Below, one piece after another: positions 51,829-60,545 of a stretch of DNA of 64,000 nucleotides. The stretch covers positions 1 through 64,000 of the forward strand of contig NZ_LLYW01000002.1 in NCBI RefSeq assembly GCF_001484195.1, given 5' to 3'. Numbering within the stretch: position 1 is the stretch's first letter; each line of letters opens with the position of its first letter. The notes below the pieces were generated by a model. The model was not told the origin of the DNA and searched no databases. It saw only the letters and a list, made by a program, of their open reading frames with translations. The DNA is from Thermococcus celericrescens. Lineage in GTDB: Archaea; Methanobacteriota_B; Thermococci; Thermococcales; Thermococcaceae. A program made the position numbers and the translations under genes.

Positions 51829-53715
51829 TCACTCCCACATTGCCCTGGCGGAGATTTTAACACTCGACTTGTCCCCGTAGAGCAGTATCAGGACGTCCAT
51901 ATCACCGTAGGTGGAAACCTCAATGTAAACCGCTTTCCCGCTTTTCTCGAAGAGGTCGTTAGCTGCCAGGCGTCTCCTCTCATCGTGGGATGGAAGCTCG
52001 ACGTAGTCCCTCTCTACCCATCCCATTTCAAGGAACGCTTTCTTTAGCTGAAGATAGACCTCCCGGCCGAGGCCATAGGGGTAGAACAGCACCGCGGCCC
52101 TTGCGCCTCCGGAAGAGACGTTCCCCTCCAGCTTGTAGATGTATCCGTCGAACTCCAACCCCTCCCCAGCTGTCCAGTTCCAGGGCCTCACGTCGTTCCT
52201 CAGTTTGCCGAAGGAGAGCAGCTCACCTGGACTGGCTCCGCCCGTGCCGACCACGTGCCAGAAGAAATCGCTGGTCGAGTATCTGGGCTTCTTGACGACG
52301 ATCGCGAGGTAGTGGTTGTAGCGGTACTGGGCGAAGACGGTTATCATATCCGCGTCCCAGGCGAAGGTTCTCGCGTAGGGTTCCCTTCCGTCGTCGGTTC
52401 TCTCCCAGCCCTCAGCCAGGAGCTTTTCGGTCAGCTCGTCGAGCGCGGTGAGGTATGCTGTGGCGTTTGGATAAACTAGGAGCATGAACTCGACGTCGTC
52501 CGTTCTTCCGCTGTACCAGGCTGCCGCAGGGACTTCGGGAATATCGACGAAGTCGGTCGTGATGTTGAAGTCCTTCCTGAGGTCATCGAGGACCATCGAT
52601 ATTACCATTTCAGGCTCCACGCTCCTCCCGCTGGCTGGCCGGAAGGTTCCCCTCGGCAGTCCGTTCCCTTCCGCGAGGAGGCTTGCCGTCGGGTCGTCCC
52701 ACTCCCACAGTTCCCGGACGGTTTCCTTAATCTCGCTCTCGTCTCCGAAGAGCAGAGTCAGCCTTTCCATTCCCGCCACATCGGCCAGTTCAATGTAGAC
52801 TCCGGAGCCGTTGGCCTCGAAGTAGTCGCTCACCACGAGATGTCCCGCCGGATCCCGGGTGTTGGTGTTGATATACTCCTCCTCGACCCAGCTGTTCCTA
52901 AGGAAAGCCTCCTTGAGCTGGAGGTAAACCTCCCTCCCCTCACGGGGCCGGTAAACAAGGAAAACTGCACTCACGTTGGTTCCCTCAACGGTTCCCTCCA
53001 GGGCGTCCAAGTAGCCGGAGAACCTCAAACCCCTCTCCTCGCTCCAGTTGCCCTCGGCCACTTTGACCGGCAGGAAGAGGCCAAGAACCTTGCCGGGGCT
53101 GGGTCCAATCGTGATGATGCTCCACGTGAATTCCGAGAGGCGCATCGCCCTCTCTTCCGAATCCCCTCCGGCGGTCCTCGCCACGAACAGGACATAGAAG
53201 TAGCGCTCGTAGGTATAGAATGCCGTGTAAGTCTCGTTTCCCCTCTCCCAGAAGGTTCCATCCCCCTGCTGGAAGCCATTCTCAATCAGGAATCCCACCA
53301 CACCATTCATGGCCTCTTCGACCGCGGTTGAATTTGGGTATGCAAAGAGGCCGAACTCGATGCCGTCCGCCGCTCCGGTGAAGCTTGAGAGGCTCCTCGG
53401 GGGCAGGGGTATGTCCACGGGACTTTCAGTGACGTTGTATTTCTCGGAAATTCTGGAGACCACCTCACTGACGGAGTCTTTTGGGGAATACGAGAACCAG
53501 TCCGGCCGTTTCGGCTTGAACGTTCCCGCGGGGAACGTGGCCTTTGCTCCCTCCCGTGGGGACGTGTTTTCGGAGATATGTTCGTCCACGCCTTCGTGGG
53601 CCGTCTCAATCACCGGACTTTCTGTTTTCTCCCCCTGCGGGGCGTTGATGCATCCGCCTGACATTGTGATCAGAATTATGAGGATGAATGAAACAATAAT
53701 TTCGACGCGCCTCAT
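51829..53715 (-). CDS. lipoprotein with two tandem homologous halves, 628 aa
   Basis: Signal peptide with lipobox MSGGCINA. The first half (about residues 65-340) begins GTFKPKRPDWF and contains VDIPLPPRSLSSFTGAADGIEFGLFAYPNSTA, REGREVYLQLKEAFLRNSWVEEEY and GDESEIKETVRELWEW. The second (about 350-628) begins GTFRPASGRS and contains VDIPEVPAAAWYSGRTDDVEFMLLVYPNATA, LGREVYLQLKKAFLEMGWVERDY and GDKSSVKISARAMWE. An internal duplication of a domain I do not recognise. Surface-exposed by its lipobox. Confidence 0.75.
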   Translation of the reverse strand: MRRVEIIVSFILIILITMSGGCINAPQGEKTESPVIETAHEGVDEHISENTSPREGAKATFPAGTFKPKRPDWFSYSPKDSVSEVVSRISEKYNVTESPVDIPLPPRSLSSFTGAADGIEFGLFAYPNSTAVEEAMNGVVGFLIENGFQQGDGTFWERGNETYTAFYTYERYFYVLFVARTAGGDSEERAMRLSEFTWSIITIGPSPGKVLGLFLPVKVAEGNWSEERGLRFSGYLDALEGTVEGTNVSAVFLVYRPREGREVYLQLKEAFLRNSWVEEEYINTNTRDPAGHLVVSDYFEANGSGVYIELADVAGMERLTLLFGDESEIKETVRELWEWDDPTASLLAEGNGLPRGTFRPASGRSVEPEMVISMVLDDLRKDFNITTDFVDIPEVPAAAWYSGRTDDVEFMLLVYPNATAYLTALDELTEKLLAEGWERTDDGREPYARTFAWDADMITVFAQYRYNHYLAIVVKKPRYSTSDFFWHVVGTGGASPGELLSFGKLRNDVRPWNWTAGEGLEFDGYIYKLEGNVSSGGARAAVLFYPYGLGREVYLQLKKAFLEMGWVERDYVELPSHDERRRLAANDLFEKSGKAVYIEVSTYGDMDVLILLYGDKSSVKISARAMWE

Positions 53716-53759
53716 GGGTAGTCCCGGGAATTTTTAGATTTCAAATTATAAGTACTTTT

Positions 53760-53885
53760 CCCTTTCAAGTTGTTCCCAATCACCCCACTGTCCCTTCTGA
53801 ACCGTTCGTAGATCAGCTCGTCAAGGTATCGCCCATCGCTCCAGATGTGCTCTCTGAAGTGGATCTCATCCACCTTGCCGTCCAG
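53760..53885 (-). pseudogene. C-terminal fragment of a second GNAT gene
   Basis: Frame read on the minus strand gives KVDEIHFREHIWSDGRYLDE then LIYERFRRD, which is the final strand-helix of a RimJ-type acetyltransferase (compare GKLRKHAWTPDGYVDVLFYD in the neighbour upstream). No start or earlier part remains. Confidence 0.5.
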
Positions 53886-54431
53886 CTGATTCAGTTGAAG
53901 CCTGCCACTCATCCTTCATTATGTCATAGAACAACACATCAACGTATCCGTCCGGCGTCCACGCATGTTTCCTTAACTTTCCCATCAGCTTGAAGCCGTT
54001 CTTCTCAAGAACCCTTATTGAGGCAACGTTGTTCTCATAGGTTCTCGCAAAGACCTTGCGCAGATTCATGTAGCGAAAGTAAAACTTTAGGGTTAGCTTT
54101 ACCGCCTCACTTGCGTAGCCCTGATTCCAGTGCTCTTTCCCTATAACATACCCTATTTCCGCCGTTCCGTTCATGAAGTCTATTCTGCTCAAGATGACTG
54201 TCCCAACGAGTTTGCCCTCCTCATTGAGTACTGCAAAGGCCCTTTTGGTCAGCTTTTTAGCCGTCAGATTCTCGTACCACCTCACCCACTCTTCAAGCGT
54301 CGAAACATCTGAGGATCGGCGAGACTTTTGGTAATCTCTCTGTCATTGTTCCATTCCCAGATTTTCTGAATGTCTTCTCGGAGGATTATGCCCAGCGAGA
54401 CTTTCTTACCTTTGAGAATGATGGGCCTCAT
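53866..54431 (-). pseudogene. RimJ/RimL-type GNAT acetyltransferase broken by one frameshift
   Basis: About 188 residues when joined. Frame 1: ATG 54431, MRPIILKGKKVSLGIILRED, ENNDREI-like WEWNNDREITKSLADPQMF. Frame 2: EEWVRWYENLTAKKLTKRAF, IGYVIGKEHWNQGYASEAVKLTLKFYF (acetyl-CoA motif), NNVASIRVLEKNGFKLMGKLRKH. The A run at 54303-54305 (plus) is short by one base. It acetylates N-termini or small molecules in related families. Possibly a sequencing error. Confidence 0.75.
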
Positions 54432-54454
54432 CGGCATCACGGGGTTACAATGCG

Positions 54455-54470
54455 AAAAATATTTTAAAAG
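54455..54470. promoter_or_regulatory. bidirectional AT-rich promoter region
   Basis: AAAATATTTTAAAAG can serve as a TATA box for the CPBP gene (plus, start 54503) and for the GNAT gene (minus, start 54431). Confidence 0.45.
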
Positions 54471-54502
54471 ATTTTTCAACAAAGCCGCTCCAGTGATACG
54501 AA

Positions 54503-55126
54503 GTGGAGCGGTGGCTCAAGGGAGTTCTCCTGATCCTGGCTTTGACTGCGATGGTACTCTCGAACAAGTTCATCAGCCTGGGGCAGGTTCATAGGCTTTT
54601 GAATCTTGGGGAGATAATTTTCCTCGTCTTTGCCGTTTTAAGGCTCTTAGGTTACACCAGAGAGAAGCTCGGCCTCGGCGGTGAGTTTCATTTCATCAAG
54701 CACGTCCTGTTTCCCTTCGTTTTCTTCATGCTTCCGCTTATAGTTGTGGTGTTTGTTCCCCACAACCCCACGCCGCTGTGGAAGTTTGCCCCCTACTTCC
54801 TGAACTATCTCCTCATAGCCGGTCTCGTCGAGGAACTGCTTTTTAGGGGCCTGCTCTTCGCCTCCCTTGAAGAAAGGTTCAATGGGTGGAGTGCCCTCGT
54901 CGGAAACTCAGTGGTATTCTGGTTAGCCCACTTCGCCGTTGGACTCAACGCGTCTCAGCTCATCGCGGCGTTGATACACTCCTCCTATCGGCTCGCCTTC
55001 AGGAGGATAGAACCCCTGATAGCAGTTCACGCGCTATGGGATGCGGCGTTCATAGCGCTGGAGCCCAGATTCTCGGGTTCGTGGGGGCTTATAATTGTTT
55101 TCCCCTCGGGGAAGCCCTCCTTATAG
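54503..55126 (+). CDS. CPBP-family intramembrane metalloprotease
   Basis: 207 aa with about six to eight membrane helices. LVEELLFRGLLFASLEERFN (EExxxR) and FWLAHFAVG (FxxxH) with a later HALWDA are the three CPBP/Rce1-like motifs, so it is likely an active protease or a bacteriocin-immunity type protein. GTG start 54503 has GTGATACG before it. It ends six bases into the convergent gene. Confidence 0.88.
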   Translation: MERWLKGVLLILALTAMVLSNKFISLGQVHRLLNLGEIIFLVFAVLRLLGYTREKLGLGGEFHFIKHVLFPFVFFMLPLIVVVFVPHNPTPLWKFAPYFLNYLLIAGLVEELLFRGLLFASLEERFNGWSALVGNSVVFWLAHFAVGLNASQLIAALIHSSYRLAFRRIEPLIAVHALWDAAFIALEPRFSGSWGLIIVFPSGKPSL

Positions 55127-55786
55127 CACCATACTCACCAACCATGTGAAAATCGGAACCTTAAGGCTCTCGGTTTTTCTTGCGAGAGAGTAGGTCAGCA
55201 GAGCAAGCATGGCCATATACACTCCTAAAAGCAGTGTCTGAACTGGTGGCATTCCGGTTATGACGTTTAAAACATGAGCAAAGCCCCAAAACACAACTGG
55301 GGCCAGAACTCCATTCGCTTCTCCAGCGAACTTGATCGTTCCTATATAGAGAGCGTTGACGGCGACAATTTCGAACAGGTAGTAGAAATACTCCGTGAGA
55401 GTCGCTATCATCGCCAAAGGAACGTTTCCCTGGGCTCTTGATAGGTGATAGTGAAACGCCCTCAGGAGTTGTGGTGAATATGAGCCTCCGAAGTATGCAA
55501 TTTCAACACTTAGAAACAGCAGAACAACGCCAGTGGCCAAGAAGAACTCTTTCCTTCCAAATTTCCCCATTAGGAGAGTTTTTACATCAACGTCCAGCCA
55601 CCTAAGGATAAATGCCAGTGCTATCACTCCCACTAAGGTTATTGCCCACGTTCTGATTATGTACTGAAAGGTGTTTTGGGACTTCCATGAGCCAAGCAAA
55701 ATCTTGGAAATTGCTCCAACCGCCAAGGGAGGCCCCCACATAACGAAGACGAACCAGGCGAGGGCGAAGAGGACGAGTTTTCTCAT
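55121..55786 (-). CDS. membrane protein, CPBP-like but without the EExxxR motif
   Basis: 221 aa with about seven membrane helices. In YFYYLFEIVAVNALYIGTIK and FWGFAHVLNVITG the position of the CPBP Glu-Glu is a single Glu and Arg is absent, while the FxxxH helix is kept. A degenerate CPBP protein or a distant membrane family. ATG 55786 follows GGAGGTGGAAGC. Confidence 0.65.
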   Translation of the reverse strand: MRKLVLFALAWFVFVMWGPPLAVGAISKILLGSWKSQNTFQYIIRTWAITLVGVIALAFILRWLDVDVKTLLMGKFGRKEFFLATGVVLLFLSVEIAYFGGSYSPQLLRAFHYHLSRAQGNVPLAMIATLTEYFYYLFEIVAVNALYIGTIKFAGEANGVLAPVVFWGFAHVLNVITGMPPVQTLLLGVYMAMLALLTYSLARKTESLKVPIFTWLVSMVL

Positions 55787-55819
55787 GCTTCCACCTCCAG
55801 ACGTGGGCGGCTTTTCGCC

Positions 55820-56755
55820 CTATCTGTCCTCAATCCTCTCGACGACAATTACAGTATTCTCCCCTTCCTCCTTAACCCCGAGTGCGACGCCCTCGCCCAA
55901 AACCTCCACCCAGCCGTTCTCCCAGAGCTCCCTTACCTTTGGCTCCCCTTCCCCGGAAATCTCGACCACAACGGCCTTTCCTTCAAGCTCGCCCCCAACG
56001 AGGAGCTTATCGCCAATTGGTAGCAGTGAGGTGGCGCTTCCCTCCCCAAGGGTTGTATCGGCATTACCAACGCGAACCCAGAAGTTCCCCCCGCGATAGC
56101 CGGCTAAGACGAGCTTTCCGTTCCAGCGGCATGCCGTCAGCGCTATTCCCTCGGCAAGAACCTCCTCACGGGAGGGCTCGCCGTCTCTGCTAAACTCGAA
56201 GGATTTGACCTCCCAGCGCCCATCCTTAACGCTCCCGATGAGCCTCAGACCGTTTCCCTCCGGAAGCAGGGCCGTGAAGACGGCATCGTTCCAGCTTCCA
56301 AAGTCCTTCAGCCAGAGGAGCTCCCCCTCGGGGGCAACCTTCCCAAGAAAGAACCCCTTATCGCCCGGTCTTCCGGTTTCGCCTGCGATGAAGAACCCAT
56401 CCCCTGCGGGGAGGATTGAATAGACCGCCCCATTGTTTCTGACGTTGAGCTTCCTCTCCCAGAGGACGTTCAGGCTCTCGTCGAGCCTCGCGACGTAGGC
56501 CTTCCAGCCCTCGCCGCCGTCCGGTGTCGCAACACCTTCAACCGCCCCGCCAATCAGATAGCCGTCGTTGAGATTGAGCGCGCTGTGTCCCTCCCAGTCG
56601 TTTTCTCCCGCCAAAAAGCGGGTTTCAATGATTTCCTCTCCGTTAATCCTTGCCAGCATGATTCTGTAGTTCCTCCCGTCGTGGACGCTCCCGACGACGA
56701 GGTCTTTAGCCATGGCAACCGGAACCGTTTCAACGCCGAAGAAGTAGGTTCTCAT
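55820..56755 (-). CDS. beta-propeller-like protein, 311 aa
   Basis: A chain of repeated units: DGYLIGGAVEGVATPDGGEGWKAYVARLDES, DGFFIAGETGRPGDKGFFLGKVAPEGELLW, NGLRLIGSVKDGRWEVKSFEF, KLVLAGYRGGNFWVRVG, DKLLVGGELEGKAVVVEI. Each is one blade of about 45-50 residues. Soluble, no signal peptide. Function unknown. It is four bases after the flavoprotein gene. Confidence 0.8.
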   Translation of the reverse strand: MRTYFFGVETVPVAMAKDLVVGSVHDGRNYRIMLARINGEEIIETRFLAGENDWEGHSALNLNDGYLIGGAVEGVATPDGGEGWKAYVARLDESLNVLWERKLNVRNNGAVYSILPAGDGFFIAGETGRPGDKGFFLGKVAPEGELLWLKDFGSWNDAVFTALLPEGNGLRLIGSVKDGRWEVKSFEFSRDGEPSREEVLAEGIALTACRWNGKLVLAGYRGGNFWVRVGNADTTLGEGSATSLLPIGDKLLVGGELEGKAVVVEISGEGEPKVRELWENGWVEVLGEGVALGVKEEGENTVIVVERIEDR

Positions 56756-56759
56756 GGCC

Positions 56760-57323
56760 TTACCCCCTTTGAATTATCCTCTCGACGAACCTCTCAAGCC
56801 TGGCCCGGACCTCAGGATGTTCTATGAGGTTTCCCCGGAGGGAACCTCCGCCATACTCGTTCGAGGACAGCAGAACTGCCTCCGGCCAGCTCTCGCCACC
56901 GGTCAGCCCGTACAGCACCTCGTGGAGCGCCATATCTCCGCCGGAGCTGGTGTTTCCGATGAGTATGAAGTTCAGCTTCTCTTTGAATGCCTTCCATTCC
57001 TCGTAGCTCTTGAAAACGGCCTGGCCCCTCTCGGAGAAGGCTCTGTAGAGGCCGGAGGCGTGGCCGCCGTAGGTTGGGACGGCGAATATCAGAACGTCAG
57101 CCTTTATTGCCTTCCTGTAGAGCGCCGGCACGTCGTCGTTTATGGGACAGTTACCGGTGAAGCACTCGTATTCACAGTGGCTGCAGGGCCTTATCTCCAG
57201 GTCATAGGCCTCTACCAGCTCTGTCTCGTGGCCTTTTTCCTCAAACTTCTGAAGGCAGAACCTGAGGATTCGGGCACAGTTGCCGCCCTTCCTGGCGCTG
57301 AACGCAACTCCAATGACCTTCAT
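56760..57323 (-). CDS. iron-sulfur flavoprotein (NADPH-dependent FMN reductase fold)
   Basis: 187 aa. N-terminal flavodoxin-like FMN-binding start KVIGVAFSARKGGNCARIL, then the cluster CSHCEYECFTGNC (C-x2-C-x3-C-x4-C-type [4Fe-4S] site, about residues 47-59), and GLTGGESWPEAVLLSSNEYGGGS. Isf-type flavoproteins pass electrons or reduce small molecules. Divergent from tldD pair 3 by 70 bases. Confidence 0.88.
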   Translation of the reverse strand: MKVIGVAFSARKGGNCARILRFCLQKFEEKGHETELVEAYDLEIRPCSHCEYECFTGNCPINDDVPALYRKAIKADVLIFAVPTYGGHASGLYRAFSERGQAVFKSYEEWKAFKEKLNFILIGNTSSGGDMALHEVLYGLTGGESWPEAVLLSSNEYGGGSLRGNLIEHPEVRARLERFVERIIQRG

Positions 57324-57344
57324 TGTATCCCCAGTGTTACGACT

Positions 57345-57362
57345 CCAAATGGTTTTTAAGGA
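57345..57362 (+). promoter_or_regulatory. TATA box of the tldD/tldE pair 3 operon
   Basis: AATGGTTTTTAAGGATTA about 40 bases before ATG 57394, which has GGTGTTGGCA as its ribosome binding site. Confidence 0.5.
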
Positions 57363-57393
57363 TTACTCTTGATTTGGAATTCAGGTGTTGGCA

Positions 57394-58722
57394 ATGGAGG
57401 TAGAGAAGGCCGTTGAACTCGCGTTCTCACTCGGCGCGGAGTACGCGGAAGTGCGGTGGGAGGAGCTTCTCAGGGCGGAAATCACAGCCTCAGAGAGAGT
57501 TGATGTTTCTGCCCGCTCCACTGGGGGATTCGGGGTTAGAATCCTCGTGAACGGTTCCTGGGGCTTCGCCTCCGTGAACTCCCGGGAAGACCTTGAGTGG
57601 GCCGTCGAGAAAGCGGTAAGACTTGCACGGATTGGGGAAGGCAGGGTGAGGCTCGCGAAGGTCGGGCCAGTACGCGACCGGGTGGAAAGCAAGATGAAAA
57701 TCAAGCCCTCAGAGGTATCGCTCGACGAGAAGGTGGAGGCCGTCAAGGAACTCCTAAACGCCCTCCCAGAAGCCTCAAGAAAGGTCGTCAAATACTCCGA
57801 TTTCTCCGGCTTTAAGCGGCTTGTCACGAGCGAGGGGACTGAAATTGAATGGGAGCTGGAGGGGATTTCGTTTGAGGTCGATTTGGCTGTCTCTTCAAAC
57901 GGACGGAGCGCATGGCTCTTCGAGCTCACCGGCTCGGTTGAGAGGGGATTTGAAGCCGTTGAGGATATAACCGGGAGGATACTCGGTGGAATAAAGGGAC
58001 AGCTCGACTGTTTCCTGAGGGGGAGGCGGCCGAAGCTCCATGATGTCCCAGTGCTTCTCTCGCCCTACTTCGCGGGGATGATTGCCCACGAGGCTTTAGG
58101 ACACCTCGCGGAGGCCGACGAGTTGCCAAACACGCCCCTGGCGGGGAAGCTCGGAGAGAGGGTTGCCCCGGACCTCGTGAGCCTGAGCGACGGGAACGTC
58201 GAGGACGGCCACGGAAACGACCGCTACGATGACGAAGGTGTTCCAGTTAGGAAGGTCGAAATCCTGAAGGACGGGGTTTTCAGCAAGCCCCTCGTGGACA
58301 GGGAGAGGGCCTTTGAGCTCGGCGTGGAGCCGAACGGTCGCGCGAGGGCCGAGAGTTACGCCTTCGAGCCCATGGTGAGGATGAGGAACACCTACTTCGA
58401 GCCCGGCGACTGGACGTTCGAGGAGCTCCTGGCTGAGGTGAGGCGGGGCTACTACCTCGTCCGTCCTGGGCCTGGACAGACCGGATTAGACTCGTCTTTC
58501 ACTGCCGGAATTCTTGAAGGCTACACCATCGAGAACGGTGAGGTTGCAGGCCCAATATTCAGTGCCACCGCCAGCGGAAGGGCCCTGGATGCACTCCCCG
58601 GAATCCGGGGCCTCGGTAAGGAGCTCGACTTCGAGAACTCCTACTGCGGGAAAGGCCAGGTGGTAATGGTGAGCATGGGCGGGCCGCACGTTCTCTTCGA
58701 GAGAGGAATAAGGGTGGTGTGA
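57394..58722 (+). CDS. tldD: TldD-family zinc metalloprotease subunit (pair 3)
   Basis: 442 aa. LLSPYFAGMIAHEALGHLAEADEL with His232 as the first zinc ligand of HExxxH, GNDRYDDEGVPVRKVEILKDG, MRNTYFEPGDWTFEELL and YCGKGQVVMVSMGGPHVLFE at the end with the third ligand Cys. It is closer to pair 2 (HEALGHLAEAD, CGKGQ) than to pair 1. First gene of a run of five. ATG 57394 is preferred to TTG 57385. Confidence 0.95.
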   Translation: MEVEKAVELAFSLGAEYAEVRWEELLRAEITASERVDVSARSTGGFGVRILVNGSWGFASVNSREDLEWAVEKAVRLARIGEGRVRLAKVGPVRDRVESKMKIKPSEVSLDEKVEAVKELLNALPEASRKVVKYSDFSGFKRLVTSEGTEIEWELEGISFEVDLAVSSNGRSAWLFELTGSVERGFEAVEDITGRILGGIKGQLDCFLRGRRPKLHDVPVLLSPYFAGMIAHEALGHLAEADELPNTPLAGKLGERVAPDLVSLSDGNVEDGHGNDRYDDEGVPVRKVEILKDGVFSKPLVDRERAFELGVEPNGRARAESYAFEPMVRMRNTYFEPGDWTFEELLAEVRRGYYLVRPGPGQTGLDSSFTAGILEGYTIENGEVAGPIFSATASGRALDALPGIRGLGKELDFENSYCGKGQVVMVSMGGPHVLFERGIRVV

Positions 58723-59928
58723 ATGGAGCGCGAAGTTTATCGGTTCAGGGGGAAGAGCCTCGGCCTTTCGCTGGAGGGAAGCGTTAAGCCCTTCGCGCGA
58801 GTTCGGGAGTTCACCGCGGTCAGGCTCGTTGAGGACGGCAGGGTTGGCTGTGCACTCGCCGAAGGAAGGAACGAGGAGAAGGCAATCAAACTTGCCCGGG
58901 AGCTCCTGCGCTTTTCGAAGGATGAAAGTTACTCCCTTCCCCCTGGATCCAGGGTGCGCTGGGAGAGGACGTTTGAGGCTGATGTTGAGGACTCGGCCGA
59001 GGAACTCTCCTCGCTGGCGGATGATGTGGGGAAAAGGGGGCTTTCGCTCTCTGGAACCGTTGAGTTCATAACCCGGTGCCTCTCCGTTGAGAGCACCGCG
59101 GGGGCAGACGTCAAAGGGACCTACTCTCTTATGAAGGTTGAGCTTGAAATAGCCAGCAACGTTCCGTTCTCGCTCTCGACCGGCTCCGCCGCGAGAACTG
59201 AGGTTGGAAAGCTCCTTAATCCCTACCTCCGCCTTGTGGAGGGCCTTGGGGAGACGGAGCCCCCGAAGGGAGAGGCTGAGGTCATCATAGCACCGACGCC
59301 GCTTTACGCCCTTCTCATTTCACCCATCCTCTGGAAGTTCCGGGGGAGCACGGCGGTGAAAGCGCCGGGAATGGAGGCGAAAGAAGGAGAAATCCTGGCC
59401 TCGCCTCTCGTGACGGTTCTCGACGACCCGATCGATAAGGGCTCGCTCCGCTACGTGAAGGCAGACGACGAAGGAGTCAAAGCGGGGAAAAACGTCCTCA
59501 TTGAGGAAGGCGTTGCTAAAGGACTCCTCTGGGACAGCTACACGGCTTGGAGGGCCGGGAGGAAGAGCACGGGCAACGGAATAAGGATAGGCGAGAGGGT
59601 TTTCGATGGCCCGCACAACCTGACGCTCGCCCCCGGAAGGAAGGGCCTCGATGGGCTTATAGGTGAAGTCGAGAAGGGATTTTTGATCCTCGGCGTCAGG
59701 GGCGCGAACGCACTCGATCCGACGACGGGGGACTTCTCGGTGGTCGCTACTCCTGCCCTCGTAATCGAGCGCGGCGAAACCGTCGGCTTCTCCCGCTTTG
59801 AACTCAAGGGGAACGTCTGGGAACTGCTCAAAAACACCACAGGAGTTGGAAGTGAGCTCGCGAGAATCTGGCTCGACGAAGGGCTCTCGCTGTCCCTACC
59901 CTTCCTGAGGACGGAGGTGGTTGTGTGA
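58723..59928 (+). CDS. TldE/PmbA-family subunit (pair 3)
   Basis: 401 aa, partner of the TldD directly before it (no gap between stop and ATG). EVYRFRGKSLGLSLEGSVKPFARVRE at the start; YVKADDEGVKAGKNVLIEEG and STGNGIRIGERVFDGPHNLTLAPG near the C-terminus. No HExxxH. Shorter than the other two TldE proteins (about 440). Confidence 0.92.
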   Translation: MEREVYRFRGKSLGLSLEGSVKPFARVREFTAVRLVEDGRVGCALAEGRNEEKAIKLARELLRFSKDESYSLPPGSRVRWERTFEADVEDSAEELSSLADDVGKRGLSLSGTVEFITRCLSVESTAGADVKGTYSLMKVELEIASNVPFSLSTGSAARTEVGKLLNPYLRLVEGLGETEPPKGEAEVIIAPTPLYALLISPILWKFRGSTAVKAPGMEAKEGEILASPLVTVLDDPIDKGSLRYVKADDEGVKAGKNVLIEEGVAKGLLWDSYTAWRAGRKSTGNGIRIGERVFDGPHNLTLAPGRKGLDGLIGEVEKGFLILGVRGANALDPTTGDFSVVATPALVIERGETVGFSRFELKGNVWELLKNTTGVGSELARIWLDEGLSLSLPFLRTEVVV

Positions 59929-60545
59929 GAGAAACCCTGGATAACTTCCACTTCAAAGTCCTCGAAGCTTTCAGGAAGGCCGGCGGCACGGAGGAGGAAC
60001 TCACGTGGCTCACCGGTTCGGCACTGGCTTTGTTTCCTGCCCACAGGGAAGAGATCCGGCTGAGGCTCAGAACCATGGAGGAGATCCTAAGGAGGGCCAG
60101 GGGGAGAATTCTTGAGGTCGGCTCCGGTTCCGGACTGCTCGCCCTCGCGCTCTCTGAGAAGGGAACCGTCATCGGAGTCGAAAAGAGGGCCGACTTCTTT
60201 CCCTTCCTTCGGGAGCTTGAGAACGGACGGCTGGTCTTCATCCGGGCGGACTTCCTCAGCGACGACGTTGGGCGGGACTTTGACACCGTGGTCTTCTCCT
60301 ACATCCTCCACGACCTTGAACCTGAGTCGTTCATAAAACGGGCCGCTGAAGTTCTCTCGCCCGGTGGCAGAGTCCTCGTCGGCGACTTCGACCTTAATGG
60401 GCTGAGAGAAAAGATAAAGGAGCTCGCCGGGCTTTATGGGCTCCTCGTGAGTGAGGAACTCATCCTCGGACGGGCAACGAGTCACGGCAGGGAGTGCGAT
60501 GCGTTCCTGCTCGTCCTTGAAAAACCGGGGGAGGCCAAAAAATGA
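59925..60545 (+). CDS. SAM-dependent methyltransferase
   Basis: 206 aa. Helical N-terminus, then the class I fold: RGRILEVGSGSGLLALALSEKGTVIGVEK (motif I), TVVFSYILHDLEPESF, LSPGGRVLVGDF. Substrate unknown; the N-terminal helices FKVLEAFRKAGGTEEELTWL are not typical of a known subgroup. GTG 59925 overlaps the tldE stop (GTGA) and its stop overlaps the nitrilase gene, so all three are coupled. Confidence 0.88.
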   Translation: MRETLDNFHFKVLEAFRKAGGTEEELTWLTGSALALFPAHREEIRLRLRTMEEILRRARGRILEVGSGSGLLALALSEKGTVIGVEKRADFFPFLRELENGRLVFIRADFLSDDVGRDFDTVVFSYILHDLEPESFIKRAAEVLSPGGRVLVGDFDLNGLREKIKELAGLYGLLVSEELILGRATSHGRECDAFLLVLEKPGEAKK

